Shown piece after piece: positions 26,607 to 36,128 of a DNA stretch of 64,000 nucleotides. The position numbers and the translations under genes are program-made. Each line of letters starts with the position of its first letter. The stretch's first letter is position 1. The notes below the pieces were generated by a model. That model was not told the origin of the DNA and did not search any database. It saw only the letters and a list, made by a program, of their open reading frames with translations. Origin of the DNA: Mycolicibacterium lutetiense (lineage in GTDB: Bacteria; Actinomycetota; Actinomycetes; Mycobacteriales; Mycobacteriaceae); assembly GCF_017876775.1 (NCBI RefSeq), contig NZ_JAGIOP010000003.1, positions 1-64,000 of the forward strand. Reading direction: 5' to 3'.

Positions 26607-27676
26607 TCGTCTCGCCCAATGAACAGGTACTCGCTGACATCTCGCCGTGTCGCTGCAGCATGCGTTCCGAAGCTGTACTTGTGGTCAATGGCGATTGCCT
26701 CTACGCAAGGTTTGACCTTGCCCAGCAAATCTACGATGCGAGCTGAATCCGGGATCGCGTTCGACGAGTACGACAGCACGATCGTTCCCGCGTCCTGGAA
26801 ATGTTCGAACGTGCGACTCAGCGCGTCCTCGATCGTGCGCTTATAGGCGAACGGTGTGAACCGCTTCTCCAGCTTCTTGGTCCTTGTGTGCTCCATGATG
26901 GTGACCCCGCGCCAGTACACGCTCAGCCCCTCCAAGAAGTGGTAGCGCTTGATGTAGTCATTATCGTCGCTGGGCGGCGCGTACGGTGGATCAAGATAAA
27001 CCAAATCGGGTGTTGTGTCAGGGATTTCGAATACATCGCCGCAACGCACTTTGCTGCGGAGGCCGTTGCTGAACACCACCTTGTTGTAGTCGGCGGCTCG
27101 CTCACGGAAGTGCTCACTCAGGCTCATCTGGAGATCGCGCCGACCGTCGGCGTAGCGGGTCGAGTCAGTGAACGTGAACACCCCGCGTGGCTGTTTGCGT
27201 GCCGCAGATAGCACCAGCGCCGCAATCGCCAGATCCCGCCGGTAGCCAGTCAGCTGATCGATATGTGACCAAGCCGAGTCCAGGAACTTGCGGTCGGCCG
27301 CAGTGAAGTAGAGCCCGTCGAACTGCGACTGGATGAAATCACGGTCGTCAGCGGGCGGGCCGCAAATGGTGTCAATCAGGTCCTGCTCCAGCTGCACCGT
27401 GGAGTTCGCCACCGCGGCGCGGGCAATCACCGTCGGGAACGTGAGAAAGTCGTTTGAGGTGACCTGGTAGCCCTGAGCCTTGAGCAAGTAGGAAACCACC
27501 CCGGAACCGCAAAACGCGTCCACGGCTGTCGAGCCACCAACCTCGGCAAAGACTCGCTCCAGGTGCGGTAGGAGCCGGTACTTCGATCCCATATACCGAA
27601 TTCGGGGGAACTTCTGCGCCCGTGCCAAGATCGCCGCTGACGATGACTCCCACACCACGTCGACAGGGTCCCACAT
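26603..27676 (-). CDS. D12-class N6-adenine DNA methyltransferase
   Basis: About 357 residues from ATG 27676 (an upstream GTG-type start is less likely because it would invade the divergent gene). Motif X is YMGSKYRLLPHLERVF, motif I VDAFCGSGVVSYLL, motif IV DLVYLDPPYAPP, diagnostic of D12-class adenine methylases. It should protect host DNA against the partner nuclease encoded next. The GC content is a little below the flanking transfer genes, and the neighbouring IS suggests acquisition. Confidence 0.9.
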   Translation of the reverse strand: MWDPVDVVWESSSAAILARAQKFPRIRYMGSKYRLLPHLERVFAEVGGSTAVDAFCGSGVVSYLLKAQGYQVTSNDFLTFPTVIARAAVANSTVQLEQDLIDTICGPPADDRDFIQSQFDGLYFTAADRKFLDSAWSHIDQLTGYRRDLAIAALVLSAARKQPRGVFTFTDSTRYADGRRDLQMSLSEHFRERAADYNKVVFSNGLRSKVRCGDVFEIPDTTPDLVYLDPPYAPPSDDNDYIKRYHFLEGLSVYWRGVTIMEHTRTKKLEKRFTPFAYKRTIEDALSRTFEHFQDAGTIVLSYSSNAIPDSARIVDLLGKVKPCVEAIAIDHKYSFGTHAAATRRDVSEYLFIGRDE

Positions 27677-27773
27677 TGGATACGTCGGCCCCGGAAGGGG
27701 GCCCGGCGTGCCGCAACTCGAAGTCCGGGCTTTCGCAGCGGAGGTGACGGACACCAGCCGTAGAGTGCCGGTC

Positions 27774-29465
27774 GTGGGAACCGTGCAATTGAATCAGATC
27801 CGCAACAAGGTGCTCTCTACCTGCGGCACGCTCGTCGACGTTTCGGACGTCCCGCTCGATCAGCAGGACACAGCTCGGCTGACCCGGGGGTTGGCGGCCT
27901 GGGCGCTCACCCAGGTAGCCGGGGTCACCGACACCGAGGCGGCGGCGGCGATCACTGACGGATTTGACGACAATGGTGTCGACGCCGTCCTGGTGGCTAA
28001 TAACAGCGGCAACACGGTGGTCTATCTCGTCCAAAGCAAATGGAAGCAAGACGGGAAGGGGTCGCCGGCGGTTGGCGACGTCCACAAATTCGTCAAAGGT
28101 CTGCAGGACATCATCAACGTGAAGTTCGACCGCTTCAACGAGAAAGTCCGAGCCAAACAGGCGGAGATCGAAGGCGCGCTCTCATGCGCAGAGGTCAAGT
28201 TGGTCCTCATCCTCGCCCATTCTGGAATAGATCCCTTGTCTGACAACGCGAAACGTCCCATTGAGGACGTCATGGAAGAGATCAACGACGCTTCCGACAC
28301 GATCTCCTTCCAGATGGTTACCCAGCGCGAGTTGCACAGTTTTCTCACGCGTGAGGTTCGGGGAGTGAAGCCAGATCTGGACGTCACTGTCTATGACTGG
28401 GGATCGGTCACTGAGCCCTACACCGCTTTCTACGGTCAAGTTGAGGCGGTCGACATCGCCGAATGGTTCACAGAGCACGGCTCAAGTCTGTTCGCGGAGA
28501 ACCTCCGGCTCTACCTTGGCCACCAGTCCGATGTAAACGCCTCGATCATCGAGACCCTCGCAGCCCATCCCGAGCAGTTCTGGTACCTCAACAACGGCAT
28601 CACCGTGCTCTGTGAGAGCGTCGCGCGGGGCGCCATCAACAGCACTAGCAAGAAGGTCGGAAAGTTCGCGTTTCGGGGCGTTTCGGTAGTGAACGGTGCG
28701 CAGACAGTCGGTTGCATCGGCAAAGCCGTCCGCGATCACGCCGAAGCGGTCGCAGACGCTCGTGTCCTTGTTCGCTTCATCTCGCTCGAACACTGCCCGG
28801 AACACTTCGGCTCTGAGGTCACCCGCGGGACAAACACTCAAAACCGAGTGGAGCGACGTGATTTCGTCGCACTCGATCCCGAGCAGACACGTTTCGCGGA
28901 AGAACTCGCGATAGACAATGTTCGCTACGCGATCAGGAGCGGAGAAACCGTACCTGCGTCAGCGACCGGTTTCACAGTGATCGAGGCGACGATCGCCATG
29001 GCGTGTGCGCACCCTACCCATGAGCTCGCCGTTCAAGCCAAGCGCGAGATCGGTCGACTTTGGGTTGGTGCCGAAGATCAGAACCCGACCTCGCAGTATC
29101 GACAGTTGTTCCACAGTGGACTTCACGGCTCAGACCTATGGCGTGCGGTGCAGGGGCTTCGGGCTGTCGAGGCGGCGCTCGCCGAAGAACAAGCCAAGCG
29201 GGAAGGACGCGATAGACTGATTGGCGCGCAAGGCAATCGCTTGATCGCATATCAAGTGTTCCAGCGGCTGAAGCCGGGGTGGATGACGAACCCGGCAGTT
29301 GATATCGCCGCGACCTTGACCGAAATCCCGGATCTCGTCGGCCCGGTATATGCGGCGACAATCGAGGCCGTGAATACACGCTTTCAGAGCAACTACGTGG
29401 CGAGCCTGTTCAAGAACGCGTCCCGCTGTGGAGACGTGGTTCGCCACGTGAAGGACACGATGTGA
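27774..29465 (+). CDS. AIPR-family abortive infection phage resistance protein
   Basis: About 563 residues. The C-terminal half has the AIPR pattern: LRLYLGHQSDVNASIIETL, EQFWYLNNGITVLCE, VSVVNGAQTVG, TQNRVERRDFVAL. The N-terminal half has an endonuclease-like core (DGVDAVLVANN-type Asp and VVYLVQSKWKQD, with QSKW as a Q-x-K nuclease motif). Divergent from the restriction-modification pair. The start is uncertain: GTG 27774 leaves room for a promoter, while the frame extends to 27708. Likely acts as a defence effector against phage or competing plasmids. Confidence 0.8.
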   Translation: MGTVQLNQIRNKVLSTCGTLVDVSDVPLDQQDTARLTRGLAAWALTQVAGVTDTEAAAAITDGFDDNGVDAVLVANNSGNTVVYLVQSKWKQDGKGSPAVGDVHKFVKGLQDIINVKFDRFNEKVRAKQAEIEGALSCAEVKLVLILAHSGIDPLSDNAKRPIEDVMEEINDASDTISFQMVTQRELHSFLTREVRGVKPDLDVTVYDWGSVTEPYTAFYGQVEAVDIAEWFTEHGSSLFAENLRLYLGHQSDVNASIIETLAAHPEQFWYLNNGITVLCESVARGAINSTSKKVGKFAFRGVSVVNGAQTVGCIGKAVRDHAEAVADARVLVRFISLEHCPEHFGSEVTRGTNTQNRVERRDFVALDPEQTRFAEELAIDNVRYAIRSGETVPASATGFTVIEATIAMACAHPTHELAVQAKREIGRLWVGAEDQNPTSQYRQLFHSGLHGSDLWRAVQGLRAVEAALAEEQAKREGRDRLIGAQGNRLIAYQVFQRLKPGWMTNPAVDIAATLTEIPDLVGPVYAATIEAVNTRFQSNYVASLFKNASRCGDVVRHVKDTM

Positions 29466-29539
29466 CGCTTTAGCGGCACTCTTCCCATCATTTGCCATGG
29501 TGTGCGTCTGGTGGGTGGCGAGAACCGTGGCTGTGTCGG

Positions 29540-32500
29540 TCAACCGATGTCGTGTCCGAGACCGGTTGCTGGGGTGGCTGCACGGTGTTGTGCCCGCGCC
29601 CAGGTTCGCGCCAGGTGTGCGTCGTGGGCGCGTTTATGCGTCTGGCGCAAGCTCTTTCGGGTTTCCAGGGCCTCTCTGATCGAATGCGGAATAGCGTCGG
29701 GGTGAAGTCGTGCGGCTTGGTCGAGCACAGGTTGTAGGTCGGGTGCCTGTGGTGAGGCGGGGCTGAGGTTGTCTGCAGGTGCGCCGTGGCCTGCGGTGGT
29801 TGTCCATGGCAGGTCGGTGCGCAGCAGATGAAGCAGTGCGGCCGATGGTTGCGGTGGCCAGCTTGGGGTGTGAGTGTCCAGCAGCACGATGCGGGCTTGG
29901 TTGTGGGCAGCGTGGGTGGCGAGGGCCGCGAGCTGGGCGGGGTCGGCGGCGGCCGCGTTGTCGACAATGAGGATGTCGCCGCTTTCGGGTTGCCATTGTC
30001 CGTCGAGGAGTTGTTGGTGTAGGTCTGCGACCGTGGTGGCGGGGGTGGTTTGTGCAGGGTCGTCGGTGCAGGTGTAGATGCGGCGGTCTGCTTGTTCAGC
30101 TGCGGTGTGCCAGTCGTGCAGCGCGTCGGCAAGTTCGTTGGATGGTTGCGTTGAGATGACGCTGACGGTGAACGGCAGTTGGGCGACGTTGAGAAGGCTT
30201 GCCGTCTCGCGGGTTTGGTGCGTGGGATCGATGGTCAGTGGTAGGGCGGGGTGCGCGGTGCCCGCAGCGTGAAGGATCGCCAGTTCGGCGTCCAGGGCGG
30301 CGTGTTGGTTGAGTACGTGGTCGATGGGCAGGGTGTCGGCGGCGGCGTAGGCGGCTGCGGCGGCGAGTTCGGCGCGATCGAGGTCGCGGCGTAGCTCGTG
30401 GCAGCGGCGACGGGCCTGGAGTTGGGCTGCCCAATCGGCGGCGGAGGCTTCGGCGATCACTTTGTCGGCGTGGGCGTGAGTGATGATGTTGTCGGCGCCG
30501 CCGACCGCCGCGGCGCGGGCTTGGTTGGCGGCGCTCAGGGCGGGGTAGAAGCGTTCTGCGGGGGACATTGAGGGCAGGGTCATGCGCCGTAGGTTGAGGT
30601 CGGCCCTTGCTGAGGCAATGTCGAGGGGGTCGGCGTCGGGTTGTGCCCGCAGTAGGTCGAGTTGTGTTTGTGCCCATTGCACTTGGGCTTGGGCTTGCTC
30701 GTAAGCGATGTCAGCGTCGGCCCATTGATCGATGACCTCCTGGACGGCGTGGAAGTAGGGCAGGTCGGCGTCGGCGGCTTCGCGCATGGTCGTGATCTGG
30801 GGGCCGGCTGCGCGCAGGTGGGGTCCGTTGAGTGTTTCGGCGTCTTTGACGAGTTGTTCGTAGGTGGTGAGTTCGTTGAACAGTGCGGTGCGCAACGCGG
30901 CGATGTTGAGAAGTGCGGCCGGAAGCGGCGGCGGCGGTACCCGGTGGGTGGCGAGGTCGTCGAATTCAAGGGCGCCGAGTTCTTCAGCGGGGCTGGGTGG
31001 TTCGGGCTCGTCATCGTGTGGCGGCTCGTGGACGGGAAGGTAATCAGCATCGAGCGTGTGGTCGGGGTGTGTCTGGTCGAGTTGGTCGTCGGTGACGGTG
31101 TCGGCGAGGTGATCGGGGTCGTGGTGGAAGAGTTCTTCTTCCTCCTCCACCGACAGGGGCGCGTGCTCGGGGAGGGGTGCGTCGTGATGGGTATGGGTGG
31201 TCGGATCGCCGTGGGTGAGCATGTCGATGGTGTGGGCGATCAGGCGGGCGTAGCGATCGGGCGTGATGGTTTGACCGTGGTCGGCGGCGTCGGCGAGCGC
31301 TTCGTCGGCCACCTCGAGCAGTTGGTGGGGTTGCCAGGCCGGGTCGGCGGCGGCGACCGCGGCCACCACGGCGGGCCAGGCCGGGTCGGTGGTGATGGTC
31401 TCGGTGACGGCGGTGCCGAAGATGCGGTTGAGGTCGCCGGTCCATGCTGGGCGCAGGTGGCTGTCCGGGGTGTCGAGGGTGGCGGTGTGGCTGAGCTGGC
31501 CTGAGAGGCGCCACCACAGGGCGGCGGCGGGTAGTTCGTCTGGCAGTGGCCGTAGCGCGGCGGCTTGGCGCACCAGTTCGGGGAGGTCGGGGCGGCTGGG
31601 TGCGGCCGCGGCCAGGTGATCGGCCAGTTGCGGCCAGAAGCTGTCGTTGCGCAGGCGTGGATCGATGGAGTCGATCAGTTCGCCGTATTGGCGTATTGCG
31701 GGGACGCGCGCGGTGAGTACCTCGTTGGCGCGTTGTTGCAGGGACCGTTGGATGCGGCGGGGCTGGTTGGCTGGTTGGTCGACGCCGAGCAGGCGGGTGT
31801 CTTGTTCAGGGACGCGGAATGCGGCGCGGAATACCGCGATGTCGCAGAGCAGGTCACGGTCGGCGTGCAGCAGGGGGCGTGCCCACAACGGTGCGGTTGC
31901 CGGTGTCCACGCGCGGGCGGTGGCGCTGATGTGGTCGGCCAGCTCGGTGGTGAGTGCGGCGCGGGCCGGCAGGTAGTCGGCCCACTCGCTCATGGTGAGC
32001 AGGGCTCGGGGGATGGCGGGCAACCAGGGCAGTGGCCCGGTGCCGGCGCTGTGTTTGTTGGTGGTGTCTAGGCGCCAGTCCAGCACCGCGGCAGCGTCGT
32101 TGGCGGTGGCCAGTTCGCGGCGGGTGGCGGCAGCCTCCAGGCGCGCGATGGGGTCCTGGCCATTGGCGGCGATGATCGCCAAGTGTTTGCGCAGGGTGGG
32201 CCAGGCGGGTTGGTCGGTCAGGCCGGCGTAGATGGTGTCGGCGTGGGTGTCGATCAGGGCCATGACTTCGGCCCCGGCGTAGATTTCGGCGGCGGCGCCG
32301 ACGGCGTCTTGGTACATCTCGGTGACCGGGGCCAGGCGTGCGAACGGGTCGGCGGCCACACGCTCGGCGGTCGTGGCCGAGATCTGGGCGCCGTCGCGGG
32401 CCAGGATCTTGGTGAGCACATCCACCGCGGTGTCGGGATGGGTGGCTTTGGGCGCGAGGATGCGATGGGGATCGGCTTCGGCGGTGGACAGATAGACGTG

Positions 32501-34312
32501 GTTTTGTACGCGGCCGCGGGTGAGCGCGACGTAGAGCAGTTGGCGGGTGAGGTGTTCGGCGCCGACGACGTGGCAGCTGTGGCCGGCGGTGAGTCCTTGG
32601 GCGGAGTCGATGGTGGTGGCGTAGCCGAGGGTGACCTGTTGGGAGACGTAGTCGGCGGGCAGGGTGAGGGTGCGGTTGGTGCCCAGATGGCTCACGCGCA
32701 GCGCCCCATCGGGGTGGACTTCGAGGATTTCGTAGCGGTAGCCGTTGCGGACGTAGTCGGTGGGGCTCAGGGGCAGCCAGCGGGCGTTTTCGCGGGTGCG
32801 GATGATGTCGCCGACTGAGGCGGCGAGGTGATCGGACAGGATGGCTTCCGGGCCGATGCGGTAGCGCGGGTTTTCGGCGAAAGCCGCTGAGATTCGGGCG
32901 GTTCGGGCGCGGGCGTTGAGGTCATCGACGATGGGGTTGGTCGGCGCGAGCAGCAGGCTGTCGAGGCCGGCGCGGGTGTCGGCCAGCCAGGCATCGAACG
33001 CCATTTCAGCTGAGGTGTGTTCGGCTCCGACGTGCACACGGTGCTCATCGATGTAGAAGCCGATACCGGAGGGGTCTCCGGCGCGCAGGGCTAGCGAGGC
33101 TGCGCCTTCCTCGGGGGCGACGAAGCGCACCAGCTGCGAGAGGGTGAGGGCGCCGAACTTGTGGGCGAGGTCGCGCAGGACACCGCCGGCCGAGATCGAG
33201 GCGATCTGCCCGTCATCGCCGACCAGCCGCACGCTGGCACCTTTGGCGATCGCGTGGGCGATGACGGTGTCCAGTTGCAGTGTTCCGGCTTTGCCGGCCT
33301 CGTCGATGATGAGCAGGGTCGATTCATCGACCTGGTCGAACCACTGCGGCACAACGGAGTTGGACGGGTTGTCGATGAGGTTGATGTACTTGTCGAGGGT
33401 GTCGGTGGGGGCGGCCAGATCGCCACCGAGTTCGATGGCGGCGGTTGCTTGCGAGGCTAGGCCGAGCACGTTGCCGCCGCTGCTGCGCCAGGCTTGTGAC
33501 AGTGCGGCCATGGCGGTGGTTTTGCCTGCTCCGGCTGGGGCCAGGGCGAGTGCGACCCGGCGGCCGCTGGTGGCCATTTCGGTGACCAGGGCGACCTGTC
33601 CGGGGTTGAGTTTTTTGCCGCGGGCCGCGGAGTCGGCCAGGGCCAGCTCGACGTCGTCGGTGCCCACGACACGGCCGGTGCGCAGGGTCGCGGTGTGCAG
33701 GATGCGGCGTTCGGCGGCCACGATGGCCGCGCTGGTGAACAGGTCGGTGCCGTTGCGGGTGTAGATGCTCGATCCGTCGCGCCGACGCAACGCGTTCGGT
33801 TCGCCTCGCTCCCCGTCGTTGATGCGGGCGCGGGGCAGCGAAACGGGTTCATCGAGCGCGGCGGCAGTGATTTTTTCGGCCAGGTCCGCTGCGCCGACAT
33901 TTCCGGTGGCGCGCACGATGCGTTGCGCTTCGGCCAGCACGTGGTGGCGCTGCCAGGTGGCGCGTGATTCGGAGATGGTGGCGATGGCTTTGGCGGCGTG
34001 TTCGGCGATCCATTGTGGTGTGGGCGCGGCGCGGCGATGGGTCCGGGTGGCGGACAGTGTTGCGCCGAGCATCCGGCTCAATGCCCGCCTGCTGCCGAGG
34101 ATTTCGACGGCTTCGGCCAGCCAGGTCTGGCGCTGCTCTGCCAGCGAGCGCGGCTCATGTTTGGCTTCACGGGATTCCAGGGTCGCCTGCTGAGCCAGCG
34201 CAATGGATTCGACGTTGGTGGGCTCACGGCCGTGATCAGCTTGGAACTGCTTGGCCAGCTCGGCGGTGCGCGATTCGATGGCAGCTCGACGCGAAGACCA
34301 CCGCGCCATCAA
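29540..34312 (-). CDS. traA: TraA helicase/C-terminal part, separated from relaxase domain by a frameshift
   Basis: 1,590 residues in this frame; homologous reading continues upstream to about 34383. A RecD-like superfamily 1 helicase core contains Walker A LAPAGAGKTTAMAAL (about residue 260), Walker B TLLIIDEAGKAG, QLVRF-type motif III, and LGYATTIDSAQGLTAGHS (motif V) followed by VALTRGR (motif VI). The C-terminal 800 residues are Ala-rich, acidic stretches and coiled coils, ending in a second P-loop-less domain and basic tail. As in mycobacterial TraA it should be fused to the TrwC relaxase. It has no start of its own with a binding site, so expression as a separate protein is doubtful. 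Confidence 0.85.
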   Translation of the reverse strand: MMARWSSRRAAIESRTAELAKQFQADHGREPTNVESIALAQQATLESREAKHEPRSLAEQRQTWLAEAVEILGSRRALSRMLGATLSATRTHRRAAPTPQWIAEHAAKAIATISESRATWQRHHVLAEAQRIVRATGNVGAADLAEKITAAALDEPVSLPRARINDGERGEPNALRRRDGSSIYTRNGTDLFTSAAIVAAERRILHTATLRTGRVVGTDDVELALADSAARGKKLNPGQVALVTEMATSGRRVALALAPAGAGKTTAMAALSQAWRSSGGNVLGLASQATAAIELGGDLAAPTDTLDKYINLIDNPSNSVVPQWFDQVDESTLLIIDEAGKAGTLQLDTVIAHAIAKGASVRLVGDDGQIASISAGGVLRDLAHKFGALTLSQLVRFVAPEEGAASLALRAGDPSGIGFYIDEHRVHVGAEHTSAEMAFDAWLADTRAGLDSLLLAPTNPIVDDLNARARTARISAAFAENPRYRIGPEAILSDHLAASVGDIIRTRENARWLPLSPTDYVRNGYRYEILEVHPDGALRVSHLGTNRTLTLPADYVSQQVTLGYATTIDSAQGLTAGHSCHVVGAEHLTRQLLYVALTRGRVQNHVYLSTAEADPHRILAPKATHPDTAVDVLTKILARDGAQISATTAERVAADPFARLAPVTEMYQDAVGAAAEIYAGAEVMALIDTHADTIYAGLTDQPAWPTLRKHLAIIAANGQDPIARLEAAATRRELATANDAAAVLDWRLDTTNKHSAGTGPLPWLPAIPRALLTMSEWADYLPARAALTTELADHISATARAWTPATAPLWARPLLHADRDLLCDIAVFRAAFRVPEQDTRLLGVDQPANQPRRIQRSLQQRANEVLTARVPAIRQYGELIDSIDPRLRNDSFWPQLADHLAAAAPSRPDLPELVRQAAALRPLPDELPAAALWWRLSGQLSHTATLDTPDSHLRPAWTGDLNRIFGTAVTETITTDPAWPAVVAAVAAADPAWQPHQLLEVADEALADAADHGQTITPDRYARLIAHTIDMLTHGDPTTHTHHDAPLPEHAPLSVEEEEELFHHDPDHLADTVTDDQLDQTHPDHTLDADYLPVHEPPHDDEPEPPSPAEELGALEFDDLATHRVPPPPLPAALLNIAALRTALFNELTTYEQLVKDAETLNGPHLRAAGPQITTMREAADADLPYFHAVQEVIDQWADADIAYEQAQAQVQWAQTQLDLLRAQPDADPLDIASARADLNLRRMTLPSMSPAERFYPALSAANQARAAAVGGADNIITHAHADKVIAEASAADWAAQLQARRRCHELRRDLDRAELAAAAAYAAADTLPIDHVLNQHAALDAELAILHAAGTAHPALPLTIDPTHQTRETASLLNVAQLPFTVSVISTQPSNELADALHDWHTAAEQADRRIYTCTDDPAQTTPATTVADLHQQLLDGQWQPESGDILIVDNAAAADPAQLAALATHAAHNQARIVLLDTHTPSWPPQPSAALLHLLRTDLPWTTTAGHGAPADNLSPASPQAPDLQPVLDQAARLHPDAIPHSIREALETRKSLRQTHKRAHDAHLARTWARAQHRAATPATGLGHDIG

Positions 34313-34373
34313 TTCCGTGCTGACGCCGATGACTTCGCGGATCGGGCGCTTGTTACGGCCCGGCGGTGTGACC

Positions 34374-35402
34374 TCAGCGAAATCGAAGCCCGAGGCGCTC
34401 CTCCAAATGCGCCTCGAGTCGCGTGTTGTACAGCTCTGAAGTGCTCACCAGCACGCGGTGCAGAGGTTGGCCGTCAAGCGCCAGCCAGCGCTGAATACCG
34501 TTGGCGTCGACGTGTGCGACCTTGTTCGAAATCGCCACGTGGGTGTGCAGATCCGGGTCCCCCGCGCGCGAATCCCGGTGTGTGAAGGCGGTGCCGATCA
34601 AGCCGGTCGTGTCGACCTGTGCGATGCCTCGTGCACCGGTGCGGGTGAACGCGGCATTGGCTTCCAAAAACGCCAGAGAGTCAGCGACCGCGGCGTCATG
34701 GCACTGCTCAATCACGTCGGCCACGTCCATCGGTGCCACGGCCCACAACGTGGACACCGATTTCACCGGGGAGAAGGTGACGTCGTACCCGGCGACAGCG
34801 GTAGTGCGCTGGCGGGTATTGCGCGCGATGAAGCCCGACAGTTCACGATCATCGGAAACTTCGCGTCCGAACTCGTCGAGAAATTTCTGTCGCGCCACCG
34901 TAGTCCGGATACGGGCACGAATGTCGTCGTCGATCGCCGCGTTCCACACCTTGCCCGCCGCGGCGTTGTGCTCCCGGTAGGCCACCGCCAGCGCCTGCTG
35001 GAATTCGGTTTCGCCGCTGCGAATCGTGAACGGCTTGCCCAGGCGGGCGGCGTGCATCGCCACGTGCGCGGGCGCGCCCGCTACTAGGTAATGGTTGGTG
35101 ATCGCATTGGCGTTGGGGTGCAATCCTTCTCCGAACAGCGCCATCATCTGGTCCTCGGTGACCTCGGAGCCGGCCGCGACGGTCCAGACCTCATCGGTGA
35201 TGTGCGAAGGCACCCCGCTGGCCTGGCTGTGCGACAAGGCCTCCAGGCCTGAACCCACCCAGCGGCCGGGGGATTCACCTTTGGCGCTGTAGTACTCCGA
35301 GAGAGTGTCGCGGCCGCGCTCGGTGGCGTCGTGGGCGGCGACCTGGCGGATCAGATAGGTGTAGCCATCACCGGCGGTCAACTTGTGCAGGGTGGCGGTC
35401 AT
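34374..35402 (-). CDS. traA: TraA relaxase domain (TrwC/MobF type), truncated by frameshift
   Basis: 342 residues from ATG 35402 (MTATLHKLTAGDGYTYLIR is the usual start of this family). The relaxase motif GYDVTFSPVKSVSTLW is followed by the three-His metal site in HRDSRAGDPDLHTHVAISN. It ends LGLRFR-stop. Removing one A from AAA at 34380-34382 turns this into LGLRFAEVTPPGRNKRPIRE and joins it to the helicase part in frame. The nicking domain is thus complete, but without helicase it would not unwind DNA. Alternatives are assembly error or natural slippage at TTT. Confidence 0.85.
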   Translation of the reverse strand: MTATLHKLTAGDGYTYLIRQVAAHDATERGRDTLSEYYSAKGESPGRWVGSGLEALSHSQASGVPSHITDEVWTVAAGSEVTEDQMMALFGEGLHPNANAITNHYLVAGAPAHVAMHAARLGKPFTIRSGETEFQQALAVAYREHNAAAGKVWNAAIDDDIRARIRTTVARQKFLDEFGREVSDDRELSGFIARNTRQRTTAVAGYDVTFSPVKSVSTLWAVAPMDVADVIEQCHDAAVADSLAFLEANAAFTRTGARGIAQVDTTGLIGTAFTHRDSRAGDPDLHTHVAISNKVAHVDANGIQRWLALDGQPLHRVLVSTSELYNTRLEAHLEERLGLRFR

Positions 35403-35695
35403 AACGCGCACGCTAGAAACTTGACGCGCGTCAATTCTAACGGCCAACCACGCTTCGTTACCGAATCGTGATCCTCAGTGCAAGAGGTGTGTGGCTTTTG
35501 GTGGGTGGCTGGTAGGTCGGTGTCGGGGGGTGCTTGAGGGCGCGATGGGAGGGGATGGATGGGTGCGATGGGTGCGGCACGGTGGTGCAGGTGAGGATCG
35601 GTGTACTCAAAAGGGACAGGGCATGAGAAGAATGTTGAGGACAAATATGGTTTGAGCGTTAGAAATTGCCGGCCGCAGCGTCGTACGGTCCGGCC
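35403..35695. promoter_or_regulatory. Candidate origin of transfer (oriT) and divergent promoter
   Basis: The 293 bases between traA and the divergent coiled-coil gene contain a perfect 14-base palindrome TTGACGCGCGTCAA (35421-35434) flanked by TAGAA and TTCTA (35414-35418, 35435-35439). A strand-biased G/T-rich tract follows at 35489-35580, and the tandem repeat GATGGGTGC occurs twice at 35558-35575. MobF plasmids usually have oriT beside the relaxase gene, with an inverted repeat near nic. The nic site itself cannot be identified. Confidence 0.5.
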
Positions 35696-36039
35696 ATGAG
35701 CGAGAAGATCGAGTCGAAGAGCGACGTCCGCCGCAAGGTGAGGGAGGCCCAGACTCGCGCACAGCAGGAGCGAATTCAGCGCGAGGCAGCCAATCGCGAG
35801 GACATGGTGGCGTTCCTTCTGGCAGAGCAGAAGCTCGAAGCGGTCGACGATTGGGAGCGTGAGCGGCGCGCCCAGGTTCATGGTGACGCCGAGCAGCGTC
35901 GCCATGAACAGCGCGTCGCGGGAGCCAAAGCGCTGGCGCGGATGCAGGAACGTGGGGAAACGATCCGAGACATCGCCTGCCTGGGTGACGTGCCGGAGAA
36001 GAAAGTCAGAAGCTATCTCAAACTGGTCAAGCAACTGCA

Positions 36040-36044
36040 GGAAC
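36040..36044. repeat. Left copy of 5-bp target duplication GGAAC
   Basis: GGAAC directly precedes the left inverted repeat and recurs at 48157-48161 directly after the right one; 5 bp is the duplication length of Tn3-family elements. Confidence 0.9.
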
Positions 36045-36083
36045 GGGGGTCGGGGAGCAGATTGACGAAATCCGGCGCTAAGG
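36045..36083 (+). repeat. Tn3 terminal inverted repeat, left
   Basis: 39 bp, matching the right repeat at 37 positions. The mismatches are adjacent, GA here against CT on the right, after AGCAGATT. Typical Tn3 start GGGG. Confidence 0.93.
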
Positions 36084-36128
36084 GGCAATCGCCGAGCGAC
36101 CTTGCGCTGTAGGTGATTTCATGTCGTC

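Larger units (their letters stand above)
35696..36112 (+). pseudogene. 5' half of coiled-coil HTH gene split by the Tn3 transposon
   Basis: The native part ends at 36044 (codon 117). It is a highly charged helical protein (VREAQTRAQQERIQREAANRE) ending in a helix-turn-helix-like GETIRDIACLGDVPEKKVRSYL. Beyond 36044 the frame reads into the transposon inverted repeat and stops at 36112. The other half is at 48162-48325. Rejoined it would encode about 170 residues. Divergent from traA across the candidate oriT, so it may be a relaxosome accessory or regulator. Confidence 0.75.

Noticed and set aside
30662..32818. Long plus-strand frames opposite the TraA C-terminal part
   Set aside because: Gly/Val/Asp-rich antisense of an Ala-rich coding region; no start signals or motifs, and the TraA frame has conserved helicase motifs.
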